From the NCBI GenBank assembly GCA_000171835.1, contig ABHC01000001.1, positions 496,001 to 560,000 on the forward strand: 64,000 nucleotides of DNA, in the 5' to 3' direction. Under the pieces are notes generated by a model. It was not told the DNA's origin, ran no database searches, and was given only the letters and a program-made list of their open reading frames with translations. Both the position numbers and the translations under genes were made by a program. Shown piece after piece: positions 18,775 to 27,374 of the stretch (positions are counted from its first letter, which is position 1; each line of letters opens with the position of its first letter). This DNA is from an alpha proteobacterium BAL199. Its GTDB lineage: Bacteria; Pseudomonadota; Alphaproteobacteria; Thalassobaculales; Thalassobaculaceae.

Positions 18775-19530
18775 GTGAGCACCGATCTTTCTACGATGAC
18801 CCCGCCGGCACGGCTCGGTTGCTCGGTCGTGGAGTTCCGCCAGTACACCCTGCGACCGGGTATGCGGGACGTTATGATCGAGCTCTTCGACCGCGAGTTC
18901 GTGGAAACCCAGGAAGCGCTCGAGATGGCCGTGATCGGGCAGTTCAGGGATCTCGACGATTCCGAGCGTTTCGTTTGGCTGCGCGGCTTTGCCGACATGG
19001 AGGTGCGCCAGTCGGCGCTGACTGAATTCTACGACGGGCCGGTGTGGGCGGCACATCGCGACGCTGCGCGAGCGACCATGGTCGACACTGACGATGTGCT
19101 GCTGCTGCGCCCGGCGGTTCCGGCCTCCGGCTTTGCACTGACCCGGCTCCGGCCGCCGCGTTCCTCGAGGTCAGTGCCGCCGACCCTGGTGACGGCCACG
19201 ATCCATTATCCCGACGGGCCGGCGGACGGCGATTTCCTTGCGTTTCACGAACAGACCGTCGCACCGGTGCTGCGCCGGGCCGGTGCGGCGGCGACCGCGA
19301 CCCTGGTGACTGAGCGCAGCGCGAACACCTACCCGCGCCTGCCCGTTCGCGAAGGCGAGAACGTTCTGGTCCGTCTCGCGACATTCTTCGACCGGGCCGC
19401 TTACGACCGGCACCTTGACGCGCTGGCGCGTTCGGCGGCGTGGCGCGATGCGTCGGCGGCTCTGGAACAACGGGTGGCGCGTCCCTCGGAGACGCTGCGG
19501 CTGATCCCGACCGCGCGATCGGCACTCTGA
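18775..19530 (+). CDS. NIPSNAP-family protein, two tandem ferredoxin-like domains
   Basis: A 251-residue protein whose N-terminal domain reads VVEFRQYTLRPGMRDVMIELFDREFVE, the NIPSNAP signature strand-helix, followed by WLRGFADME. A second related half starts near residue 135 (TLVTATIHYPDG) and has FHEQTVAPVLRRAG. Members of this fold act as small oxygenases, isomerases or binding proteins in catabolic operons; the reaction here is unknown. The GTG at 18775 follows TGAGGAG; a TTG at 18730 is a weaker alternative. It ends 22 bases before the convergent glutaminase gene. Confidence 0.78.
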   Translation: MSTDLSTMTPPARLGCSVVEFRQYTLRPGMRDVMIELFDREFVETQEALEMAVIGQFRDLDDSERFVWLRGFADMEVRQSALTEFYDGPVWAAHRDAARATMVDTDDVLLLRPAVPASGFALTRLRPPRSSRSVPPTLVTATIHYPDGPADGDFLAFHEQTVAPVLRRAGAAATATLVTERSANTYPRLPVREGENVLVRLATFFDRAAYDRHLDALARSAAWRDASAALEQRVARPSETLRLIPTARSAL

Positions 19531-19552
19531 CGGCAGCCGTTGGGCGGGAGCC

Positions 19553-20473
19553 TCAGAACACGCTCCACCCCATCTCGGCCGCCAGCAGTTCCAGCGCGAT
19601 GGTGCCGGCGTGCGAGTTACCGTTGGCGTTGAGGCCCGGCGACCACACCGCGATCGCCGCCTTGCGCGGCACGATGGCCAGGATCCCGCCGCCGACCCCG
19701 CTCTTGCCGGGCAAGCCGATGCGGAAGGCGACATCGCCGGACGCGTCGTAGTGCCCGCAGGTCAGCATCAAGGCATTGATCCGCCGGGCCCGCTCCGGCA
19801 GCACCACTTCAAGGCCGGTCAGCGGATCGCGGCCGCCGGCCGACAGGAACAGCCCGGCCCGGGCGAGCTGGACGCAGGTCATGCTGAGGGCGCACTGGTG
19901 GAAGTACACCGCCAGCGCCGATTCGACCGGATTCTTCAACTGCCCGAACGCCGCTAGAAAATGCGCCAGGCTGAAGTTGCGGTGCCCGGTCTCCGCCTCG
20001 GAACGGGCGACTTCGTCGTCGATCGACACTGTCGGATCATCGGCTAGCCGCTGCAGAAATCCGAGAATCTCGTTGATCACCGATTCGGGTGGCCGACCTT
20101 CCAGCAACACGTCGGTGACCACGATAGCGCCGGCGTTGATGAACGGATTGCGCGGAATGCCGTGCTCGCGTTCAAGCTGGACGATCGAGTTGAAGGACGA
20201 CCCCGACGGCTCCCGTCCGATGCGCTTCCACAGGTCGTTCCCGAGCTCGCCGAGCGCGAGAGTGAGTGTGAAAACCTTGGAGATGCTTTGGATCGAGAAC
20301 GGAACCAAGGCATCCCCGGCGGTCGCCACCTCGCCGTCCACCGTCACGACGGCGATCCCGAATTTCGATGGGTCGACGCGCGCCAGGGCCGGGATGTAGC
20401 CCGCTACCTTTCCTTCAGCCAGATGAGGGCGCACCTGCTCGGCGATGCGCTGGAGCGTCGCGGTCAGGTCCAT
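19553..20473 (-). CDS. glsA: Glutaminase
   Basis: A serine-dependent beta-lactamase-fold glutaminase of 306 residues that hydrolyses L-glutamine to glutamate and ammonia in the cytoplasm. The catalytic SxxK is SISK (serine 63, lysine 66) after FSIQ, with NPFINAGAI, the CGHYDASG tyrosine region and GKSGVGGGI all present. The ATG at 20473 was chosen because GAGGAT lies at the right distance; the TTG three codons upstream would sit on top of that element. The DUF1835 gene lies upstream on the same strand with a 25-base gap, so the two may share a transcript. Confidence 0.95.
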   Translation of the reverse strand: MDLTATLQRIAEQVRPHLAEGKVAGYIPALARVDPSKFGIAVVTVDGEVATAGDALVPFSIQSISKVFTLTLALGELGNDLWKRIGREPSGSSFNSIVQLEREHGIPRNPFINAGAIVVTDVLLEGRPPESVINEILGFLQRLADDPTVSIDDEVARSEAETGHRNFSLAHFLAAFGQLKNPVESALAVYFHQCALSMTCVQLARAGLFLSAGGRDPLTGLEVVLPERARRINALMLTCGHYDASGDVAFRIGLPGKSGVGGGILAIVPRKAAIAVWSPGLNANGNSHAGTIALELLAAEMGWSVF

Positions 20474-20498
20474 GTTTGGCAATCCTCAATGGGCGCAA

Positions 20499-21815
20499 TC
20501 AACGGGGCCCGGCCGAAACCGGCGCGTCCTGATCCGGCGACCAGCGCCATTGATCAGCGTCCGACCGGATCGCGACACCGCCGAGCCACCGTAGCGGAGG
20601 CTGGCAGGCAAGCCAATCGAGCCGGCTGTCCAGGATATCGTGACCGTCATAGGTCAAAACCAGTCGGCGGCGCGGCCACGGTTCGTGCGCGGTCAACGGA
20701 TCGATTGCGAAGGGCGGTCGGGATGCCCTCAGCATGCTGCTCAGGATCGCCCAGAACATCAAATCGCCCAGGAAGGGCAGGGGCTCGGTTTCATCGTGCA
20801 GCGTGACGAACACCCTTCCGGCGGTCGTCGGCTCGTCACGCAGGGCCTGCAGGACCAATCGCTCGGTAAGGGCCAGGCCGTCGTTGGTCCATGGCAGGTC
20901 CTGCAGATGCCGGTGCAGCGCCGGCGCCATGGCGGGCAGTTCAGGGGTTCCGGCAGCGGCGATCGTATGGAGTGCCTGCGGACTTGGATCTCTCATCGCA
21001 GCCCAGACCTCCCGGCCCAAAGCGAACTGGGTGTCGACTACTGGCGTCCGTGTCGACCACAGGCTGCGCAGTTCGATCGGGCTCAGCATGCCAAGACCGG
21101 TGAAGCGGTCGATCAGCGGAAACCGGTCGATGCAGATCACGTCCAGGGTCGCCGGCCGGACGTTCTCCGCGAAAGCGGCCAGCACCCGGGCGAGGATCAA
21201 CTGATCGTAGGAATCGTGCTCGAACCACAGGACCACACGCTGATACCGGTGGGCCGCGGCAGCCAGACCGGCCGCTTCATTCTCCAGGCGGCTTCGTGCC
21301 TCATCGGCGGTCAGCCCATAGGCATCCGCCAGGAACGCCGCCCGGGCAGTAAACAGGTCGCCGTTGTTCGGCACCGGACCCTGGCAGATCGGATCCGATA
21401 CCTCCAGGAAGTCGCCCACGAAGCCGGCAGTCTGCAACGCGTCCCGGATGTCCGATCCGCAGCGCAGGTGCAGGGTCGGACAATCGCCGTCCGGAGCGCG
21501 CGCATCGGTCGTCATGGACCTGCGCGCTTCGGCCAGGCGACCGGCATGGGCGACCAGGGCGGGCCAACTGGGCAATCCGAGCTCACGGGCGATCACCAAC
21601 TGCGCGTCGTCGGGATGACCGAACGCGGCGGCCAGTCTGTCGTCCGGCATTCCGATCGCTCTGGGATGGCGGGCCCGGACGCGACGCAATGCCTCAGGCT
21701 CTCCGGCGGCGATGCCGCGATGCAGATCGCGGGCGTTTGAGCGCTGTTCGTCCAGGTCGAGCGGCCGCGGATCGTCGAGGGTGATGGCGTCATCGGCAGG
21801 AGCAGCGACCGGCAT
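20499..21815 (-). CDS. DUF1835 domain-containing protein
   Basis: A 438-residue cytoplasmic protein. Residues about 20-95 form an alanine-rich helical leader ending AQLVIARELGLPSWPALVAH, a segment often found before ankyrin-type repeats. The DUF1835 domain follows (about 115-245), opening LHLRCGSDIRDAL and containing DPICQGPVP and VVLWFEHDSYDQL. The C-terminal third (about 290-430) resembles the companion DUF3658-type domain. The biochemical role is unknown. The ATG at 21815 is preceded by GGGGAGG; an in-frame start eight codons upstream lacks this. The gene precedes glsA. Confidence 0.8.
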   Translation of the reverse strand: MPVAAPADDAITLDDPRPLDLDEQRSNARDLHRGIAAGEPEALRRVRARHPRAIGMPDDRLAAAFGHPDDAQLVIARELGLPSWPALVAHAGRLAEARRSMTTDARAPDGDCPTLHLRCGSDIRDALQTAGFVGDFLEVSDPICQGPVPNNGDLFTARAAFLADAYGLTADEARSRLENEAAGLAAAAHRYQRVVLWFEHDSYDQLILARVLAAFAENVRPATLDVICIDRFPLIDRFTGLGMLSPIELRSLWSTRTPVVDTQFALGREVWAAMRDPSPQALHTIAAAGTPELPAMAPALHRHLQDLPWTNDGLALTERLVLQALRDEPTTAGRVFVTLHDETEPLPFLGDLMFWAILSSMLRASRPPFAIDPLTAHEPWPRRRLVLTYDGHDILDSRLDWLACQPPLRWLGGVAIRSDADQWRWSPDQDAPVSAGPR

Positions 21816-22075
21816 GAAGACCTCCCCTGGATCGCACACGGTTCCGACGTATCGCGCGGACGATGCTGTCGCAGACAGCTTTCAGGCGGCGATCCCAGGC
21901 GCCGCCGGTGGAGCGGGATGCGTCGATCACACGCTGAAACGTTATCGGCGAGCGGCCTCGCGTTCAAGGGTGTGCCGCTTTCCTGTTATCAGCAGGCTTT
22001 CGATTGCCCATAGTGATGCTGCACGCGGGCCGGATGGGCACAGGGCCACAACACGCCGGCGGGGGAGATGCTTCG

Positions 22076-22828
22076 ATGACCTATTGCCTAGGTGTCCTGC
22101 TGCCGGCCGGCTTGGTGCTGGCATCGGACTCCCGGACCAACGCCGGGATCGACCATATTGCGACGGTTCGCAAGCTGGCGCTGTTCGAGAATCCGGGCAA
22201 GGCGGTGATCACGGTCCTGTCGGCCGGCAACCTGGCCACCACCCAGGCGGTCGTCACCATCATCAAGCAGAACCTGGACACCGCCGATGTCGCCCGCGAT
22301 CTGTTCACGATGGGGTCGATGTTCGAGGTGGCACAGACGGTGGGAACGGTGCTGCGCGAAGTGCTCGCCCGGGACGGTGAAGCGGTTCGGCCGTTCGGCG
22401 ATCCGGGCGCCAGTTTTCTGATCGGCGGCCAGATCCAAGGCGAGCCGCCGCGGCTTTTCCAGATCTACACCGCCGGCAACTTCATCGAGGCGGCGGCCCG
22501 CAACCCGTTTCTGCAGATCGGCGAGACCAAGTACGGCAAACCGATCCTGGACCGAGCGATCCGCGACGAACTGTCGCTCGGCGCGGCGGCTAAGCTGGCG
22601 TTGCTGTCGTTCGATGCCACCATCCGCAGCAACCTGTCGGTCGGCCCGCCGATCGACATGCTGTGCTACGAGGCCGACAGTTTCAGCATCAAGAACCTGT
22701 CAAAATACACCGAGGACGATCCGTATCTGGCCGAGTTGCGCAAGACTTACGGCGCTGGCCTTCTGGATGTCGTCAGCCGCCTGCCGGAACCGCCGCTTGC
22801 CAACCGTGACGGCCCAATGCGGGATTGA
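22076..22828 (+). CDS. Anbu-type proteasome beta-subunit homologue (Ntn hydrolase)
   Basis: A 250-residue protein that begins Met-Thr-Tyr-Cys, so removal of the initiator methionine exposes Thr as the N-terminal nucleophile, as described for Anbu (ancestral beta subunit). ASDSRTNAGIDHIATVRKL follows, with the strand-turn pattern and lysine position of proteasome beta subunits. Anbu assembles into open rings, and its cellular substrate is not settled. It is usually found with an alpha-E protein, a circularly permuted ATP-grasp and a transglutaminase-like protease; none is adjacent here. GGGGGAG precedes the ATG, and the frame upstream of it is not coding. Confidence 0.87.
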   Translation: MTYCLGVLLPAGLVLASDSRTNAGIDHIATVRKLALFENPGKAVITVLSAGNLATTQAVVTIIKQNLDTADVARDLFTMGSMFEVAQTVGTVLREVLARDGEAVRPFGDPGASFLIGGQIQGEPPRLFQIYTAGNFIEAAARNPFLQIGETKYGKPILDRAIRDELSLGAAAKLALLSFDATIRSNLSVGPPIDMLCYEADSFSIKNLSKYTEDDPYLAELRKTYGAGLLDVVSRLPEPPLANRDGPMRD

Positions 22829-22952
22829 ACTGGGCGGCGACCAACCTCGCCCGGACGGCATGAGTGTTTTGTGTGCCGGGGGGTGGGCGAAGGCGCCGCC
22901 TTTCGTCTAGCCTTCGGCGCGATCGCTGGGCGCGCAATTCAGGAGGCACTTC

Positions 22953-25304
22953 GTGAAAGCGATATTTGACGAGGCGGAACTCGCCACCATGAAGTTCGGC
23001 GTGGGCCAGCCGGTGCCGCGTACCGAGGACCCGACTCTGCTGACGGGCCAGGGTCGCTACACCGACGACCTCAATCGCGATGGTCAGGCCTATGGCGTCT
23101 TCGTGCGGTCCTCGATCGCCCACGGCGTGCTGAACGGCATCGACCTGGACGAAGCGCGGGCGATGCCAGGCGTGCTGGCGATCTACACCGGCGCGGACCT
23201 AGCGGGATACGGGCCGATCCGCTGCGGTGTCCCGCTGAAGAACTTCGACGGTTCCGAGATGCGCAACCCGATGCGCCCGGCGTTTCCGACCGACAAGGTG
23301 CGATTCGTCGGCGATCCAATTGCCATGGTGGTTGCCGAAACGCCGGACCAGGCGCGCGACGCCGCCGAGGTTGTGGTGGCTGACATCGACCCGTTGCCGG
23401 CGGTGACCGACGCTAGGCTGGGTGCGGCCGACGGCGCACCGCTGCTCTACAACGAGACACCGAACAACGTTGTTCTGGACTATCATTTCGGGGACAAACA
23501 GGCGGTCGACAAGGCATTCGCTTCTGCCGCTCACGTCACCAAGCTTGGCATCGTCAACAACCGGGTGATCGTCTCGGCGATGGAGCCGCGCTCGGCGATT
23601 GCCGAATACGATCCGGCGGACCAGAAATGGACGATCCGGGTCGGCAGCCAGGGCGCGTTCGGGCTGCGCAACCTGCTGGCCAAGGACATTCTACAGGTCG
23701 CACCGGAGAAGGTTCGGGTGCTGACCGGCAATGTCGGCGGCTCGTTCGGCATGAAGGCATTCGTCTATCCGGAGTATCCCGCCCTGTTCCACGCGGCGCG
23801 CGAACTGGGCCGGCCGGTCAAGTGGACGTCGGATCGCTCGGAGAGCTTCCTGGCCGACCAGGCCGGACGCGACCATGAAGTGACGGCCGAACTGGCACTG
23901 GACGCGGAGGGCCGGTTCCTGGGGCTGCGGATCACCGGCTACGGCAACATGGGTGCGTATATCGGCCAAGTCAGCCCGATGATGTCGACCCTGAACATCG
24001 TAAAGAACGTCACCAGCGTCTACAAGGTGCCGGCGATGGAGGTGACGACCAAATGCGTCTTCACCAACAGCTCGCCGGTCAGCGCCTACCGTGGCGCCGG
24101 GCGACCGGAAGGCAACTACTACATGGAGCGACTGGTCGAAACCGCCGCCCGCGAGATGGGCATCGACCGGGTCGAACTGCGCCGCCGCAACCACATCCAG
24201 CCGTCGGAGATCCCCTACGACACCGTGTCGGGCCTGACCTACGACAGCGGCGAGTTCACCGCCGTGCTCGACAAGGCGCTGGCCTTCGCCGATTGGGACG
24301 GCTTCGAAGCGCGCAAGGCCGACAGTCAGGCGCGCGGCAAGCTGCGCGGCCGGGGCATCGGCGACTATCTGGAAGTGACCGCCCCGCCGCAGAACGAGAT
24401 GGGCGGCATCCGCTTCGAGGACGACGGCACGGTGACGATCATCACCGGCACTCTCGATTACGGCCAGGGCCACTGGGCGCCGTTCGCCCAGGTGCTGCAC
24501 AGCAAGCTGGGCGTGCCGTTCGAGAAGGTCCGGCTGTTGCAGGGCGACAGCGACGAGTTGATCGCCGGCGGCGGCACCGGCGGGTCGAAGTCGATCATGG
24601 CGAGCGGTGCCGCGATCGTGGAGGCCAGCGACAAGGTGATCGAAGCCGGCAAGAAGATCGCCGGGCACCTGCTGGAAGCGGCGGTAGCGGACATCGAGTT
24701 CCAGCGCGGCCGGTTCTCGATCGTCGGTACAGACCGGTCGATCGGGGTGATGGAGATCGCCGAGAAGTTGCGTGGCGGCGTCGACCTGCCGGACGACGTG
24801 CCACAGACCCTGGACGTCAAGCACGTCCACGAGGGCGGGCCGTCGGCGTTCCCGAACGGCTGCCATGTCGCCGAGGTCGAGATCGACCCGGATACCGGGG
24901 TCGTCGAGGTGGTGCGCTACCACATGGTCAACGACTTCGGGACGGTGGTGAACCCGCTGCTGGTCGAAGGCCAGGCCCATGGCGGTATCGTCCAGGGCAT
25001 CGGGCAGGCGTTGATGGAGCGCTGCGTCTATGACGAGGACGGCCAGGTGCTGACCGGCTCGTACATGGACTACGCGGTACCAAGGGCAGCGGACGCGCCG
25101 TTCTTCGCTTTCGGCACCCACTCGGTTCCGGCGACCACCAACCCGCTGGGTGCGAAGGGTTGCGGCGAGGCCGGTTGCGCCGGTTCGCTGCCGTCGGTGA
25201 TGAACGCTGTGGTCGATGCCCTGGCCGAATACGGCGTTAGGCATGTCGACATGCCGGCCACGCCGGAAAAGGTGTGGCGGATCATCCAGGACGCCCGGAA
25301 CTGA
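22953..25304 (+). CDS. Xanthine-dehydrogenase-family molybdenum hydroxylase, large subunit (CoxL-like, form II)
   Basis: A 783-residue molybdopterin-cytosine-dinucleotide-binding subunit. The N-terminal fold has RTEDPTLLTGQGRYTDDL, typical of CoxL/XDH large subunits. The active-site loop reads AYRGAGR near residue 379, the form II signature, not the AYXCSFR of true CO dehydrogenase, so the substrate is probably an organic compound. The catalytic glutamate is in GCGEAG near residue 738. These enzymes normally need a 2Fe-2S small subunit and an FAD medium subunit; neither flanks this gene. GTG at 22953 is preceded by AGGAGG. It converges on the hexapeptide-repeat gene. Confidence 0.9.
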   Translation: MKAIFDEAELATMKFGVGQPVPRTEDPTLLTGQGRYTDDLNRDGQAYGVFVRSSIAHGVLNGIDLDEARAMPGVLAIYTGADLAGYGPIRCGVPLKNFDGSEMRNPMRPAFPTDKVRFVGDPIAMVVAETPDQARDAAEVVVADIDPLPAVTDARLGAADGAPLLYNETPNNVVLDYHFGDKQAVDKAFASAAHVTKLGIVNNRVIVSAMEPRSAIAEYDPADQKWTIRVGSQGAFGLRNLLAKDILQVAPEKVRVLTGNVGGSFGMKAFVYPEYPALFHAARELGRPVKWTSDRSESFLADQAGRDHEVTAELALDAEGRFLGLRITGYGNMGAYIGQVSPMMSTLNIVKNVTSVYKVPAMEVTTKCVFTNSSPVSAYRGAGRPEGNYYMERLVETAAREMGIDRVELRRRNHIQPSEIPYDTVSGLTYDSGEFTAVLDKALAFADWDGFEARKADSQARGKLRGRGIGDYLEVTAPPQNEMGGIRFEDDGTVTIITGTLDYGQGHWAPFAQVLHSKLGVPFEKVRLLQGDSDELIAGGGTGGSKSIMASGAAIVEASDKVIEAGKKIAGHLLEAAVADIEFQRGRFSIVGTDRSIGVMEIAEKLRGGVDLPDDVPQTLDVKHVHEGGPSAFPNGCHVAEVEIDPDTGVVEVVRYHMVNDFGTVVNPLLVEGQAHGGIVQGIGQALMERCVYDEDGQVLTGSYMDYAVPRAADAPFFAFGTHSVPATTNPLGAKGCGEAGCAGSLPSVMNAVVDALAEYGVRHVDMPATPEKVWRIIQDARN

Positions 25305-25319
25305 CCGCGTCGGTGCCGG

Positions 25320-25925
25320 TCATCCGTCGATGACACGGTCGGCGGCGTGACCGGACAGCGCCTGGGAGAGCCGTCGCGTGACCTGCTGCATAAGATCGGG
25401 GGTGCTACGGTCCAGGCCGTAGACCCAGTCGGGAAAGTCGAGCGGCTTCTGGATCTCCCAGATCTCGTCGTGTCGATCCGGTGAGAGGATACGCGCCGGA
25501 TCGCCGACCGCCACCCAGCCGATGGGCACGACGGCGCCAGTGTCCAGACGGGTGCGCAGGTGCACAGTCGCGTGCACACGGACCTCGGATCCACGGCCGA
25601 GGAGGGCACCGTGAAAGATGGCGGCTCCGGTGGCGACGAACACCTCGTCTTCAACTGTCGCGCCGGTCACATGAGCGTTCGGCCCGATCAGGCAGTGATC
25701 GCCGATGGTGCAGGAATGCTTGCGGCTCGCCCGGATCACGGCGTTTTCCATGACGATGCACTCCCGGCCGATCCGGATGGCGCCGCCCGCCTCGCCGATC
25801 AGCCGCGCGCCGTACAGAACACGGCTGCCGGGGCCGACGATCACGTCCCCGCACACGGTTGCGTCCGGGGCGACCCAGGCGGTTGCGTCGACGCGTGGTT
25901 GTTTCCCCGCGTGTTCGATCAGCAT
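25320..25925 (-). CDS. Left-handed beta-helix (hexapeptide-repeat) protein, gamma-carbonic-anhydrase-like
   Basis: A 201-residue protein. The first two thirds are imperfect hexapeptide repeats (VAPDATVCGDVIVGPGSRVLYG, then IGDHCLIGPNAHVTGATV), which fold as a left-handed beta helix, as in gamma-class carbonic anhydrases, YrdA, PaaY and CaiE. Histidines near HSCTIGDH and NAHVTG could be metal ligands, but the canonical three-histidine spacing is not clearly kept, so catalytic activity is uncertain. The C-terminal part is helical. The start ATG lies just inside the end of the MarR gene (7-base overlap) and follows GGGGGAAGG, so the two form an operon. Confidence 0.82.
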   Translation of the reverse strand: MLIEHAGKQPRVDATAWVAPDATVCGDVIVGPGSRVLYGARLIGEAGGAIRIGRECIVMENAVIRASRKHSCTIGDHCLIGPNAHVTGATVEDEVFVATGAAIFHGALLGRGSEVRVHATVHLRTRLDTGAVVPIGWVAVGDPARILSPDRHDEIWEIQKPLDFPDWVYGLDRSTPDLMQQVTRRLSQALSGHAADRVIDG

Positions 25926-26437
25926 GCAGCCTTCCCCCGTTCGATCTCGGTTGCCCGTGTTCCGATCGGGCAGGCCGGGCCGTCGCACCGCGCGTGATCG
26001 CACAGTCGGCAGGTGGTGCGGGCGAGGGGTCGGGACGATGTGGCGGCCGTCAGCATGGCGTCGACCAGCCGCTCCAGGGTGGCCTGTTCTTCGGCGGCCA
26101 ACCCGTCCAGAACGCCTTGCAGAGCCGCCAATCGGGATGCCTGCACGCTGTCGGCTTCCATTTCACCGGCCAGGGTCAGCCGCAACGGTGCCGTCTTGCC
26201 GACGCGGCCCACACGCTCAACCAGCCCTCGTCGAACCAGACCGTCGATCACGCGAACCGCGGTCGGCTGCGCAATGCCGGCAATCGCGGACAGCGCACTC
26301 GCCGTACTGCCGCCGTGATAGCGCAGCGTGAGCAGGACGGCAGCCGCGCTGGGCGACAGATCGCCGAGCGCTCCGCGCATCCGGTCTCCCATCAATGTCG
26401 CAAATGCGCCGAGTTTGTTCGCTTGTAACATATGCAT
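25919..26437 (-). CDS. MarR-family regulator with C-terminal cysteine cluster
   Basis: A 172-residue regulator. A winged helix-turn-helix occupies about residues 20-115 (LSPSAAAVLLTLRYHGGSTASALSAIAGIAQPTAVRVIDGLVRRGLV). The tail adds CRLCDHARCDGPACP with cysteines at 143, 146, 151 and 156 and a final Cys172, spacing that could bind zinc or an iron-sulfur cluster and act as a redox or metal switch. The ATG at 26437, or the in-frame ATG at 26431, lies in or beside a perfect palindrome and has no visible ribosome binding site, so the message may be leaderless. It overlaps the downstream hexapeptide-repeat gene. Confidence 0.85.
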   Translation of the reverse strand: MHMLQANKLGAFATLMGDRMRGALGDLSPSAAAVLLTLRYHGGSTASALSAIAGIAQPTAVRVIDGLVRRGLVERVGRVGKTAPLRLTLAGEMEADSVQASRLAALQGVLDGLAAEEQATLERLVDAMLTAATSSRPLARTTCRLCDHARCDGPACPIGTRATEIERGKAAC

Positions 26438-26448
26438 AGGCTATGCAT
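26432..26448. promoter_or_regulatory. Perfect palindrome over the marR start, probable operator
   Basis: ATGCATAG and CTATGCAT are perfect 8-base arms around a single G. The palindrome covers the first possible start codon of the marR gene, a position that would allow tight autorepression. It also lies about 150 bases before the small exported protein on the other strand, which may share control. Confidence 0.65.
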
Positions 26449-26594
26449 GAAAAGGGATTCTGTCAAACCGGTACCTTTGGCCGGATACTCGGTGGCCTGG
26501 AACTCCGGAATCGGCGATGCTGCGCGCCGTAGCCTGGATGAGCATCCGCGCGCTAGTGGGCTTGTCGAGGCAATCGAAACTGGGGACGACGGTG

Positions 26595-26936
26595 ATGCGT
26601 GGAATTGTGGCGACGACAATCTTGGGAGTGGGAGTTGCCCTGGTTCTGTTGTCCGGTCAGCCGGCGTCGGCGCAGACCGTTGGTGCAACCCAGGGGCAGC
26701 AAACGCCGGTCGACCTGCACAGCGGACCGCCGCATGGCTCTCAGCTGAAGGCTGCGCCGTCTGCCGAGGACTCAGCGATGCGCACGATGTACGTCACAAT
26801 GGGAGCGATGACCGGCTACATGTTCGCCGTCATGCCGGTGACGATGACGGCCGTCACTGCCGCTGCGGCGAGCGGGGTCGCCTCGATGTGGGTGTACGAC
26901 TACATGATCGCCCCGAGCGGCGTTCCCGCCCACTGA
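26595..26936 (+). CDS. Small exported hydrophobic protein, function unknown
   Basis: A 113-residue protein with a signal peptide (hydrophobic stretch IVATTILGVGVALVLLSG, cleavage probably after ASA), a polar region of about 35 residues, then one long hydrophobic segment (MYVTMGAMTGYMFAVMPVTM and onward) rich in Met, Ala and Gly. The mature protein would begin QTVG. It is not a family I recognise. The ATG at 26595 was chosen because the signal peptide starts there; the frame is open 26 codons further upstream. It faces a similarly built small protein on the other strand 21 bases away, and the marR operator lies upstream. Confidence 0.6.
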   Translation: MRGIVATTILGVGVALVLLSGQPASAQTVGATQGQQTPVDLHSGPPHGSQLKAAPSAEDSAMRTMYVTMGAMTGYMFAVMPVTMTAVTAAAASGVASMWVYDYMIAPSGVPAH

Positions 26937-26957
26937 CGCTGGGGCTGTCGGCGCCCG

Positions 26958-27317
26958 CTATTCGCTGACGATCCAATACCCAAGACCGGCGCCGACTGCG
27001 GCAGCCGCTAGCAATGTCGTGGTCCGGCACAGCGCCTGTCGGGCCGCGACCGACAAGGCCGCCGGGCCGAGCACGCTGCCGCCAAGCGCGTTGGAAATCG
27101 CCGGCCCGGCCATCGGAGCCAGCATCGCACCGCCGGTGACGGCATTGAGAGCCACTACCCCAACCACCGCTCCGGCGCCGACCGCGACCAACGCCGTTGT
27201 GCTCCAACCCGCTTCGGCGGTTGCCGATGCCGCAGGGGGCGTGACGGTCTGAGCGACAGCGCCCATCGGCATGAACAGAAGGCCCAGGCCCAAGGCTGCT
27301 GCTCGAACATGGTGCAT
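26958..27317 (-). CDS. Small exported glycine/alanine-rich membrane protein, function unknown
   Basis: A 119-residue protein with a signal peptide (RAAALGLGLLFMPMGAVAQ) whose mature form would begin QTVT, much like its convergent neighbour. The rest is dominated by two hydrophobic small-residue segments (TTALVAVGAGAVVGVVALNAV and TTTLLAAAAVGAGLGYWIV), which could insert in a membrane. The ATG at 27317 is preceded by GGGGAGG. I do not recognise the family. The two genes share architecture more than sequence, and their convergent placement suggests a related role; that is inference. Confidence 0.62.
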   Translation of the reverse strand: MHHVRAAALGLGLLFMPMGAVAQTVTPPAASATAEAGWSTTALVAVGAGAVVGVVALNAVTGGAMLAPMAGPAISNALGGSVLGPAALSVAARQALCRTTTLLAAAAVGAGLGYWIVSE

Positions 27318-27374
27318 GCTGTCCTCCCCTATCGGTCGATTGGGGAAGCGTACCATACGACGGTGCAGAGGTGG

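Noticed and set aside
23691-25244. Minus-strand open frame of 517 codons
   Set aside because: It is opposite the molybdenum hydroxylase large subunit and has low-complexity Asp/His/Val/Arg-rich composition typical of antisense frames.
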